Shown: positions 33,951 to 42,305 of the stretch, one piece after another
Position numbering within the stretch: the first letter of the stretch is position 1
Layout: every line of letters starts with the position of its first letter
Assembly: GCF_052118625.1 (NCBI RefSeq)
Contig: NZ_JBQKGW010000001.1
Span: 124,001-188,000, forward strand
Direction: 5' to 3'
From: Porcincola sp945869225
GTDB lineage: Bacteria; Bacillota; Clostridia; Lachnospirales; Lachnospiraceae
Length of the DNA: 64,000 nt
The notes under the pieces: model-generated
What the model was told of the DNA's origin: nothing
What the model saw: the letters and a program-made list of their open reading frames with translations, nothing else
Databases searched by the model: none
Program-made: the position numbers and the translations under genes

Positions 33951-35117
33951 TTATGGCAGATAGCGGTAGGTTTTTCGAACCTCCGCCTTGCCGGGCCCCC
34001 TCCTTCGGGGGACATATTCTTTTTTCGGCTGCAGCCCCACATTCAGGCAGATACCGATTCCTGCAAAGAAGATCACGAGACTCGTGTTCCCGTAACTGAC
34101 AAAGGGAAGCGTAATCCCTGTATTCGGCAGAAGCCCCGTCGTAACACAGATGTTCAGGGTACTCTGAATGATGATCAGGCTGCCCATTCCGATTGCGATG
34201 AGTGCCCCGGCCTTATCCCTTGCCCTCATCGCAATCCGGATGCACAAAAACCCGATGATCAGCTCCAGAATGACAATCAGGACGCAGCCGGCAAATCCTA
34301 GCTCTTCGCCTGCAACCGCAAAGATAAAGTCTGTCTGCGACTCGGAAATAAAGTTGCCATTCTTGACAGAGTTGATGGCATCGTTATTGAGTCCCTTTCC
34401 GAACAGCTGTCCTGAACCGATCGCGATGATCGAATTCTGCTGCTGCATGGCCGCCTCCGGGTACTGCGACGGATGGAGCCAGGCGAGAATCCGGAGAACC
34501 TGATAATTTTTCTCCCCGATTCCCGGCTGGTTCAGCAGTCTGTTCAGAACAATCAGAACAGCCGGAACCGCCACTGCCAGAACGCCGATGACAATCTTCA
34601 TGCTGAGCCCGGCTGCAAACATTATAACACAGAATGCCGCCGCTGTCGCAATGGTCGTCGAGAGATCCGGCTCTTTCAGGGTCAGAAACAATGGAATTCC
34701 TGCAAGAATCAGCGTGAGCAGAATCATCCAAAGTGAATTGATCCGGTTCTCGTAATGAGCAAAGAAACCCGAGAAAAACAGGATCAGCACCAGCTTCATC
34801 AGATCTGATGGCTGGAACTGGATCCCGGCGATGGTGATCCACCTTGTCGCACCGCCGATGTTCTCACCGAAAACCAGGACGGCCGCCAGCAGCAGACATA
34901 CTCCCACATAAAAGATCCAGCGGAAATGCAGCAGATACGTATAGTCTGCCAGCGACAGGACAACCATTGCAATGATCCCGATGACCATTCCAACCAGCTG
35001 TCTGGACTGGTAGGACTCCTGCGCACTTCCAATGACAAGCAGCCCGATCGTGGCAAGGAGAATGCATGCCCCTGCGAGCGGGAAGCTGTAATTTCTGATT
35101 CGATATTGTCTGAACAT
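33951..35117 (-). CDS. rodA: SEDS peptidoglycan polymerase RodA
   Basis: 388 residues, about ten membrane spans. FtsW/RodA/SpoVE motifs GGATRWITIAGIQFQPSDLMK, LKEPDLSTT (catalytic-Asp region), SGQLFGKGL, ESQTDFIFAVAGEELGF and LPNTGITLPFVSYGNTS. It polymerises glycan strands for elongation with the PBP2 encoded two genes upstream. Only 19 nt separates it from minC, where minD and minE would be expected. Confidence 0.95.
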   Translation of the reverse strand: MFRQYRIRNYSFPLAGACILLATIGLLVIGSAQESYQSRQLVGMVIGIIAMVVLSLADYTYLLHFRWIFYVGVCLLLAAVLVFGENIGGATRWITIAGIQFQPSDLMKLVLILFFSGFFAHYENRINSLWMILLTLILAGIPLFLTLKEPDLSTTIATAAAFCVIMFAAGLSMKIVIGVLAVAVPAVLIVLNRLLNQPGIGEKNYQVLRILAWLHPSQYPEAAMQQQNSIIAIGSGQLFGKGLNNDAINSVKNGNFISESQTDFIFAVAGEELGFAGCVLIVILELIIGFLCIRIAMRARDKAGALIAIGMGSLIIIQSTLNICVTTGLLPNTGITLPFVSYGNTSLVIFFAGIGICLNVGLQPKKEYVPRRRGPGKAEVRKTYRYLP

Positions 35118-35136
35118 GAAGATTCCTCTCCCGGCA

Positions 35137-35886
35137 TCAGGCCTTTTTCTGCGTTCCGTCCGTCCCTGACACGCTGTCGGCAGCTCCCCTTATATTTTTC
35201 CCGGGCAGCTTCTTGCCATGAAGAATGGCGTCGAACAAGTCTCCTGACAACGGCTCCAGACTGATGTGCCCTTCCCGAAGACAGGCGACCTTCGGATCCG
35301 GCGCGTACTCCCTGTCGATCTCCGTTTTCCGGATTCCCGAGACAGCCCTGTGTCCGGCGATCGATATCTCAAATGGCTTCAGCACCGTTCCGGATATGAA
35401 TGAATGCTCGTTTCCGGAAGCCCCCGCCCTCAGAATGCCCATGGCAATCCCGAGCACAACGATGCTGCCGTCCGACACCACCTCGGCACCGGGCTGTACA
35501 TCCCCCAGAATCACGACCGTCCGGCCGAAGGACAGCCGCTGGCCATTTTTCAGAGACTGCGTGACCAGAGCAGCTGAGTTCTCGGTTGTATCGCGGATAT
35601 TCTTTGCAATCAGCTCGGCCTCCTTCTCCTGCCGGGAGGCATCCTCGTCGATGATGCAGGTAATATCGAGCTGACAGCTGTCCGTAATCGCCTTCACCAG
35701 AAGGCGCTGTTCCTCATCGCTCAGCACCCTGCCCTGAAAGCGCACCGCCATCTGTCCGTTTTTGAAAAACTTCGCACTTTTCCGGAATTTGTCCCGGACA
35801 TCCTCAAGCAAAGTCTCAAACGGGACATCCGATGCGCACAGAAGCGTCAGAACATACTGATTGCTTTTGAGTTCAAACGAAGCCAT
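35137..35886 (-). CDS. minC: Septum-site determining protein MinC
   Basis: 249 residues. N-terminal FtsZ-inhibitory domain (about 1-100) and a C-terminal right-handed beta-helix domain (about 115-215: NGQRLSFGRTVVILGDVQPGAEVVSDGSIVVLG, ILRAGASGN). A polar tail of about 25 residues follows. MinC needs MinD for membrane recruitment, but neither minD nor minE follows; rodA starts 19 nt later. mrdA lies 28 nt upstream. Catalogued as MinC with good confidence; whether it still works in a Min system is open. Confidence 0.88.
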   Translation of the reverse strand: MASFELKSNQYVLTLLCASDVPFETLLEDVRDKFRKSAKFFKNGQMAVRFQGRVLSDEEQRLLVKAITDSCQLDITCIIDEDASRQEKEAELIAKNIRDTTENSAALVTQSLKNGQRLSFGRTVVILGDVQPGAEVVSDGSIVVLGIAMGILRAGASGNEHSFISGTVLKPFEISIAGHRAVSGIRKTEIDREYAPDPKVACLREGHISLEPLSGDLFDAILHGKKLPGKNIRGAADSVSGTDGTQKKA

Positions 35887-35914
35887 CCTTCATCTCCCTG
35901 ATGAATCTGTCAGT

Positions 35915-38830
35915 TTAGTCATTTCTTGTATTTCCGCTCTGCACCTGAATCGCATGTCCCGGCGTGAGCTCAGAAAGATCCTTCTGGTTGAAGTAATAGT
36001 TGACAACGTCCTTCGCGATGGGGGCTGTATTTGCAGAGCTGTAGCCATTCGCGACACGAACAGCCAGTGCCATCGTCGGCTTGTCAGACGGGGCGAATCC
36101 GACAAACTGTGCATGGTTCGGCTTTGTCACAACCTCCTGCGCGGTTCCGGTCTTTCCGGACACGCTGACCCCCTTGTACCCGGTGAAGGCGCTGCTGTTC
36201 TGCACCACCTGCTTCATTCCCTCATGGATGGCGTCCCAGTCCTCCTGCGGCATCGATACCTGAGAGTGCAGCTTCGGCTCATGTTCCGTCACCGTATTCC
36301 CGTTCGAGTCGGTTGTCTTGCTGATCAGGGACAGATCATAGCAGCTGCCCGAGTTTGCGATGGTGGTCACATAGCGGGCAAGCTCCGATACAGTGTAGGC
36401 GTTGTCGGACTGCCCCATCGCGCCACGCACTGCATCGTAGGTCAGCAGATGCGGGCTCGTCTCCGGGACCTCGATTCCGGACTTCGAGTCCAGTCCGTAC
36501 AGGGAAGCATACTGCTGGAGCTTCTTGACGCCGTCCTCATCGTTGTACGTCCCACTCTCGGACCCCAGCCGGTAACCCAGCGTATTGAAGAAGAAGTTGC
36601 AGGAATTCTTGATGCCTGCGACCAGATCCTCCGTCCCGTGGATGCCGCCTTCATTGTAGATCCAGCACTTAATCGGTTTATCCGTCTGCTCGAAGATTCC
36701 GGAGCAGTAGATCGTCTCCCCGAGGCTCAGCACGCCCTCGCTGAGCGCGGCGGTCGCCGTGACCAGCTTGAAGGTCGACCCCGGCGCCAGAAGCTCCTGG
36801 GTAGCCCTGCTGTAGAACGGACTCGACAGATCCGTTGCCAGCTTGTTGTAATAGTCCGAATCCATCTCGTTGACAAGCCGGTTGCTGTCATACCCCGGAT
36901 AGGTGACGCAGGCTCTGACCGCTCCGTTTGACGGATCTGTCACCACAATTGCCCCGGAGCAGGGCGCCAGCGCCAGCTGCGCCGGCGTGATTTCCAGGTT
37001 GTAGATCTTGTCCCGGATGAAATCGTAGGCGGAAAGAGATCCGTCTGACAGGTTATTGTAATCCTGCTCATTCATCTTAAGAACACCCTGGTCAAATAAA
37101 AGCATGCACATCTGGGCTCCGGACAGAGAACCCTCCATCAGCATGTAACGGAAAACGTGCTTGCAGAAGTCTGTATCCTTCAGAAGGTCTGCCGCAATAT
37201 AGTCTGCCAGGGATGAATAGACTTCGTTTGAATCCATATAGCTGGTCTGCTGCACGATCCCATCGATGTTGATCCAGTCCCTGGAAATTGCATAGGACAG
37301 GTAATCCTTCAGGCTGATGGTGCCGGCCTTCCACGACTTGTAGGTCTGGTCGGTCTTGTCGACAGCCTCCGTGTTCAGGATGCCTGCATTCGGAAGCATG
37401 GTGTCGACGATATAGGACTGGTAGACCTTCATCTCATCCGTCAGATCGTTGTAGATGGTCGGAGAATCGCTTGTCAGCTGGCTCTTCAGATCCTTAAAGA
37501 TCGAAGCGGCCTTTTTCTGGAACTGCTGATAAACCTCCTTCTCGTTGTCAGACGTATCCGCGTTCGAAAGGTGTGAGACACTCAGCACATTGTTCTCGAA
37601 CAGGGAATAATACACATCGTAGACCGGGATTCGAACCTGGTCAGCAGACGTGATGTAATCTGTATTGATGGATTCCGTATCGACAATGTTCGCCCAGACA
37701 ATGCCGGCGATGTATTCCTCAAGTATCTGGTAGCAGACCTTCTGAAGATTGGCGTCGATTGACAGATAGATGGAATCTCCCGCCTGAGGCTGTCTGACCG
37801 AATCGACGGAGAGTGTTCTGCCCAGGTTGTCGACAAAAATTGTCTCCGATCCCTTCTTCCCCTGCAGACTTGTCTCCATCTCCTTCTCAAGGCCGACCTT
37901 CCCCACAACGTCGGTCGAATCGTAGGAGGAATCTTTTTGCTGCAGATCCTTCAGCTCGTCCTCTGAAACCTTCCCGGTGTACCCGATAATCGGTGCAAAA
38001 TACATCGCATCGTTGTAAACCCGCTTGTAGTCCTCTGTTACCTGGATTCCCTTCAGCTCCCCGGTATTCTCCAGAAGCTGTGAGACCGTCTCGGAGCTGA
38101 CATCCGTCGCAATCGTGATGGCATTGTACCGCTGATAGCTGTTCTGCTGGAGCAGGCTCCGGAAATGACACAGCTTCAGCACTTCCTCCGGAGTGTAGCT
38201 TTCCGGAAGGTTCCATTTTTCACGGTCCGCCTTCGTGACGCTTTCTGTCCCGATTCCGAAGTACTTGTCACTGCACAGAAGGGCAATCAAGTCTGCTGCG
38301 CTCATATCCACCTGCTTCGGGGAAAGCTCATCGATTGTCTTGTACCCGAACAGATCCGCCTTGAACCGGCTGAGATTGAATCCCTTCACATTGTAAACAT
38401 ACTGTCCGTCAGCATTCAGACTGATCTGAAAATCATCTGACACGCTGTCCCCATGGCTCTCAATCACCTTGATGGTATTGTAGAGGATGCCATTGAGTGT
38501 GAGATTGTGGTCGCGATTGCTGCTGTAGCTGCTGCTGTCCTCCATCGTCACATCGTACACCAGCTGATTGTAGGCCAGCAGTTTTCCGTTTACATCGTAG
38601 ATCTCGCCTCTCGTCGGCTTCAGGGTCTTGGTCCGGAGAATCTGCATGGTATGATTTTCATCGTAGTTCTCCCCGTTGATGATCTGAAGCGTGAACAGTC
38701 GGATGATCATGACCGCTGTCATGACAATGGAAAGCACCACGATGATGGCAACCCTCGGCCTCAGGCCGATGGAACTGATCCGTTTCCTGCTTTTTTTCTC
38801 TTTCTCTCTATCCTTCAATTTTCGCCTCAC
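35915..38830 (-). CDS. mrdA: Elongation transpeptidase PBP2 with a large insertion
   Basis: 971 residues, against roughly 600-700 for many PBP2. One membrane span (about 27-50), dimerisation domain with KPTRGEIYDVNGKLLAYN, then catalytic motifs S685-T-F-K688, S743-C-N745 and K893-T-G895. Between AGDSIYLSIDANLQK (about 350-364) and SGAIVVTDPSNGAV (about 625-638) lies an insertion of roughly 245 residues, mostly helical and Asp/Ser/Tyr-rich. Cross-links glycan strands made by RodA. Overlaps mreD by 4 nt. Confidence 0.94.
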   Translation of the reverse strand: MRRKLKDREKEKKSRKRISSIGLRPRVAIIVVLSIVMTAVMIIRLFTLQIINGENYDENHTMQILRTKTLKPTRGEIYDVNGKLLAYNQLVYDVTMEDSSSYSSNRDHNLTLNGILYNTIKVIESHGDSVSDDFQISLNADGQYVYNVKGFNLSRFKADLFGYKTIDELSPKQVDMSAADLIALLCSDKYFGIGTESVTKADREKWNLPESYTPEEVLKLCHFRSLLQQNSYQRYNAITIATDVSSETVSQLLENTGELKGIQVTEDYKRVYNDAMYFAPIIGYTGKVSEDELKDLQQKDSSYDSTDVVGKVGLEKEMETSLQGKKGSETIFVDNLGRTLSVDSVRQPQAGDSIYLSIDANLQKVCYQILEEYIAGIVWANIVDTESINTDYITSADQVRIPVYDVYYSLFENNVLSVSHLSNADTSDNEKEVYQQFQKKAASIFKDLKSQLTSDSPTIYNDLTDEMKVYQSYIVDTMLPNAGILNTEAVDKTDQTYKSWKAGTISLKDYLSYAISRDWINIDGIVQQTSYMDSNEVYSSLADYIAADLLKDTDFCKHVFRYMLMEGSLSGAQMCMLLFDQGVLKMNEQDYNNLSDGSLSAYDFIRDKIYNLEITPAQLALAPCSGAIVVTDPSNGAVRACVTYPGYDSNRLVNEMDSDYYNKLATDLSSPFYSRATQELLAPGSTFKLVTATAALSEGVLSLGETIYCSGIFEQTDKPIKCWIYNEGGIHGTEDLVAGIKNSCNFFFNTLGYRLGSESGTYNDEDGVKKLQQYASLYGLDSKSGIEVPETSPHLLTYDAVRGAMGQSDNAYTVSELARYVTTIANSGSCYDLSLISKTTDSNGNTVTEHEPKLHSQVSMPQEDWDAIHEGMKQVVQNSSAFTGYKGVSVSGKTGTAQEVVTKPNHAQFVGFAPSDKPTMALAVRVANGYSSANTAPIAKDVVNYYFNQKDLSELTPGHAIQVQSGNTRND

Positions 38831-39330
38831 ACGGAAAAGTAACCCCTGATTGTCTTTTTATTGATCAGGTAGTTCAGCTGATAGACAAAAACCCCGAGAA
38901 TGACCGTATAAATCAGTTCCGGGATGATGATTCTTCCGAAGTAAAAGAAGAAATGAATCCTTCCTCTCAGCAGGAAGGAACCAATGTACTGGTACAAACC
39001 ACACAGCAGATCCGACAGCCCGATCAGAAGCATCGGTGTCTTGATATCATCATCATAGAAGATTCGATACGCGAAACCTGCCAGGAAACCGATCCATGCA
39101 TAGATCAGCGCATAGTAGCCAACTCTGCCGCCGGAGAACAGATCGATCAGAAGACCGGTCCAGAAACCCATCAGCATGCCTGTCCGGCTGCCGCACATCA
39201 GCGCAAAGCTCGCCGTCAGAATGACGGCCAGATTCGGCTCGATGGACGCGATGCAGAACGCCTCCGGCCAGGCAGTCTGAAGAAGGGCCGTGACGATGCA
39301 CAGAAGTGTCAGAGCAATTCGTCTTTTCAT
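38827..39330 (-). CDS. mreD: Rod-shape determining protein MreD
   Basis: 167 residues, about five membrane spans (LTLLCIVTALLQT, LAVILTASFALMCG, MLMGFWTGLLIDLFSGG). The motif GLLIDLFSGGRVGYYALIY matches the MreD signature. Couples MreC to the elongation complex in the membrane. Overlaps mreC and mrdA by 4 nt each. Confidence 0.92.
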   Translation of the reverse strand: MKRRIALTLLCIVTALLQTAWPEAFCIASIEPNLAVILTASFALMCGSRTGMLMGFWTGLLIDLFSGGRVGYYALIYAWIGFLAGFAYRIFYDDDIKTPMLLIGLSDLLCGLYQYIGSFLLRGRIHFFFYFGRIIIPELIYTVILGVFVYQLNYLINKKTIRGYFSV

Positions 39331-40388
39331 TGCTGGCCTCCCGCATTCTGACCGGACGTTCCGGCTGCTGCTCCGTCTCCCCCCGCTGTGCTCCCGTTTT
39401 CCGGACTGGCGGCGGCAGCATCCGCATTTGTGCTTCCTGTGCTTTTGGCCGGGTCTGCTTCAGAAGCTGCCGTCTCCGACTCGTCTGCCGCGCCGGCGGC
39501 CGCTTTTGCGCGCTCCTCCTTGTCATTCTTTGCATCGTCCGAGCTCGCTACGTAGTTCTTGAGCGTCCGGATGACAAGAACCTCCTGAAGATGCCTGAAG
39601 TCCACAACCGGCGTCAGCTGACCGGACTTTGTCAGATTGTTCGCATCGTTGTTCAGCTCCGAAATATATCCAATCAGAATCCCGGGAAGATACTTCTCCG
39701 AGATATTGCTTGTCACGACCTTGTCTCCGACATGAACGTGGTTGTTGTCATCCAGAAGCTTCACCAGTGAGATGGTTCCCTGGTCGATCAGCTGCAGGTT
39801 CCCGGCTACGATACAGGTATCGGAAGTAGTCGATACCATCGCGGAGACGTTGCTGTCGTCGTCAATAATGGAACGGACAGTCGCCCAGTTCGGCCCGACC
39901 TTTGTCACAATTCCGACGAGTCCTGCCCCTGCCATGACGTTGCAGTCCACCTGGATTCCGTCATTGGTCCCTTTATCGATCGTGAACGTATTGTACCAGT
40001 TGCTGCTTCCCCTTGAGATCACGTTTGCCCCGACCATGTCATAATCCGAATACTGGTTCTTCAGGTCCAGCAGCGTCTGCAGCCGCGTCAGCTCTTCCTT
40101 GTTCAGCACAAGTTCACTGTTCTCTGCCGTCAGCTTGTCAACCTTTTCCTGAAGTTCCTTGTTCTTCTCCTGCAGGCTTGCAGATCCCTCCAGGTTTGTC
40201 GACAGCCCGGACAGATACTGTCCGAAGCTGTTCATGCTTCTCTGAAGCGGTGTGACCAGGACTTTCAGGACATTCCCGGCCGGCCCGGACGCAGCGTCCG
40301 GAAATATGATGGAAAGTGCAATCAGACCCGCGCAGATGACGGTAATCACACCGAGCAGGGTCTTTCCGCTGTTTTTATCTTTATTCAT
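39327..40388 (-). CDS. mreC: Rod-shape determining protein MreC
   Basis: 353 residues. N-terminal membrane span (LLGVITVICAGLIALSIIF), coiled coil about 68-105 (SLQEKNKELQEKVDKLTAENSE), then the MreC beta domains (ANVISRGSSNWYNTFTIDKGTNDGI, GLVGIVTKVGPNWATVRSIIDDDSNVSA). The last 70 residues are Ala/Ser/Glu/Gly-rich and probably disordered outside the cell. Binds PBP2. Confidence 0.94.
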   Translation of the reverse strand: MNKDKNSGKTLLGVITVICAGLIALSIIFPDAASGPAGNVLKVLVTPLQRSMNSFGQYLSGLSTNLEGSASLQEKNKELQEKVDKLTAENSELVLNKEELTRLQTLLDLKNQYSDYDMVGANVISRGSSNWYNTFTIDKGTNDGIQVDCNVMAGAGLVGIVTKVGPNWATVRSIIDDDSNVSAMVSTTSDTCIVAGNLQLIDQGTISLVKLLDDNNHVHVGDKVVTSNISEKYLPGILIGYISELNNDANNLTKSGQLTPVVDFRHLQEVLVIRTLKNYVASSDDAKNDKEERAKAAAGAADESETAASEADPAKSTGSTNADAAAASPENGSTAGGDGAAAGTSGQNAGGQQ

Positions 40389-40403
40389 CTTGACCGGACT
40401 CCT

Positions 40404-41405
40404 TCACCAGACTGGCGACCGCATCAGAGGATGCAGTTCCTTTTCATTGATCATTGTCACAATCCCGCGAATTGTCGAATTCTTCGGGTCCTGTATATGA
40501 TACACCGGAAGAGACAGCTGCTTCTGAATATAAACCGGCAGATTCTGCAGCATGGACACGCCGCCTGTCAGAAAAATTCCCTCTCTCATGATATCCTTCC
40601 GAAGCATGGGAGGCGTCCTGTCCACTACAGACCGGATTTCCTCCACAATCCGGTCGACTGTACCGAGTACCGATACGGACACAGCCAGAGCCGGAATCAT
40701 GTCAGATTTCGGAAGCCCGGAAAGCATGTGGACGCCGAACACCTTCTGTTCTATTCTGGGGCCATTGATCATGAATGCCAGATTGTTCTTCAGGCTTTCA
40801 GCCGTCTTCAGCCCGATGCTGATGTTGAATTTGCGCCTGACCATCGTTGCAATGTCCCGGTCAAGCTCCATGCCGCCCTCCCGCATCGTGCGCCCGATCA
40901 CCACCTGACCTTCGGAGAGGACGGCAATCTCCGTCGTATCCGCGCCGATATTCACAATCATATGTCCCGCCGGGCTGAGCACCGGCAGTCCCACCGAGAC
41001 GGCATCCGCCACAGCTTTGTCGACCAGATGAACCTTCCCCGGACTGAGCGTGGAATTCATGACATTGTAAAAGGCCCTCTGCTCTACGGGCGTAACCTGT
41101 GAGGGAACAGCGAGGCAAATTCCCGCGCTCTTCTGTGAAAAGGTTGTGAACTTTCTGAGCGTCTGCGTCAGGACGATCTCCATGTCAGAAGCATTTGCAA
41201 TTACACCGCCCGACATCGGACGGGAAACGCGGATATTCCTCGGATTCTTCCCGAACATCTCCCACGCATCGTTCCCGATTGCCAGAACCCTTCTGCCGCT
41301 GACAGCAATCATATTCCGGCTCTCCATGAACTTCTCTCCGCTTTTGTCGCGGAGCTTCAGCGTGTCGGTCCCCAGGTCGACACCCACCATATTTGAAAAA
41401 AGCAT
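40404..41405 (-). CDS. mreB: MreB-family rod-shape determining protein, divergent nucleotide site
   Basis: 333 residues, actin fold. Phosphate-1 VDLGTDTLKL replaces the usual IDLGTANTLV; phosphate-2 VNIGADTTEIAVLS replaces VDIGGGTTEVAV; the usual IEEPxAAAIG becomes VDKAVADAVS; adenosine motif LTGGVSML replaces LTGGGALL. These changes affect residues that in MreB contact or hydrolyse ATP. Operon position (radC-mreB-mreC-mreD) leaves little doubt about the family. Confidence 0.92.
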   Translation of the reverse strand: MLFSNMVGVDLGTDTLKLRDKSGEKFMESRNMIAVSGRRVLAIGNDAWEMFGKNPRNIRVSRPMSGGVIANASDMEIVLTQTLRKFTTFSQKSAGICLAVPSQVTPVEQRAFYNVMNSTLSPGKVHLVDKAVADAVSVGLPVLSPAGHMIVNIGADTTEIAVLSEGQVVIGRTMREGGMELDRDIATMVRRKFNISIGLKTAESLKNNLAFMINGPRIEQKVFGVHMLSGLPKSDMIPALAVSVSVLGTVDRIVEEIRSVVDRTPPMLRKDIMREGIFLTGGVSMLQNLPVYIQKQLSLPVYHIQDPKNSTIRGIVTMINEKELHPLMRSPVW

Positions 41406-42187
41406 TAAAGAATCTCCTCCGCAGCTGACCGCCCTGCATCCGGATCCCTGATCAGCTTCGCGAGGCTGACCGCCCTTCTGTCTCCGATAATGATATGGTC
41501 CAGAAGCGGAATCCCGATTACACTGCCGGCATCCCTGACACGCTGTGTCAGACTGATATCCTCCGGGCTCGGATCAGGCTCCCCGCTTGGATGATTATGA
41601 ATGAGGATGATGGAAACAGCCCTGTGGTTCAGCGCACTGATAAAAATCTCCCTCACCCCGATGACCGTCCCGTTCACCGTTCCGCTCGATATCACCTCGT
41701 CGCCCAGAAGACGTCCCCTGGTATCAAGCATCACAACAAGCGCCATCTCCTGCCGCCTGTGCCTGAGATCTTCCATATAATAAAGGGCAACCTCCCGCGG
41801 CTGGCTGAAAAACGGCGTCTTTCCCCTCACCGACTTGGCTATCCTCCTGGACAGTTCGGCAATACAGGTCAGCTGCATGGCCTTTACCCTGCCGATCCCG
41901 TGCACCTTCATCAGCTCCGGAATGGTCGCGCTGCAGAGCCCGGCAATTCCCTCCGCCCCGAAGGAGTCCATCAGGCTTCTCGACATCTCGATGACAGAGA
42001 TGCCTTCCGATCCTGTCCGCAGCACAACGGCCAGAAGCTCAACCTCCGTGAGCACGCCCGGTCCACCCGAGGCGCACTTTTCATAAGGCCGCTCCTCTTC
42101 CCGCAGCTTCCGGAGTGCAGCAGAGCCTGCCTGTCTCAGATAAACCGACTGACGATCCTGTTTCATGTGTACGCACCATGCGCACAT
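41405..42187 (-). CDS. radC: RadC/JAB-domain protein
   Basis: 260 residues. N-terminal helix-hairpin-helix region (LTEVELLAVVLRTG, LMKVHGIGRVKAMQL) and the MPN+/JAB metal motif HNHPSGEPDPSPED. Molecular function of RadC is unsettled. Start at 42187 chosen because AGGTGG lies 4 nt upstream; ATG at 42166 would give a shorter N-terminus. The stop overlaps the mreB start. First gene of the elongation operon, behind the promoter at 42238-42266. Confidence 0.92.
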   Translation of the reverse strand: MCAWCVHMKQDRQSVYLRQAGSAALRKLREEERPYEKCASGGPGVLTEVELLAVVLRTGSEGISVIEMSRSLMDSFGAEGIAGLCSATIPELMKVHGIGRVKAMQLTCIAELSRRIAKSVRGKTPFFSQPREVALYYMEDLRHRRQEMALVVMLDTRGRLLGDEVISSGTVNGTVIGVREIFISALNHRAVSIILIHNHPSGEPDPSPEDISLTQRVRDAGSVIGIPLLDHIIIGDRRAVSLAKLIRDPDAGRSAAEEIL

Positions 42188-42237
42188 TCTCCCACCTGAA
42201 AGGCTCCGGGCCACCTGCCTGGAAAGCCTTGCAGTTT

Positions 42238-42266
42238 ATTCTAATGAATGCTCCCTCTAAAGTCAA
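42238..42266 (-). promoter_or_regulatory. Promoter of the radC-mreBCD-mrdA-minC-rodA operon
   Basis: Minus strand: TTGACT (42266-42261), 17-nt spacer, TAGAAT (42243-42238), about 50 nt upstream of radC. Confidence 0.75.
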
Positions 42267-42305
42267 ATGCCGCGAACGTCCATTTCCGCCTGCGGTCTCA
42301 GGCTG

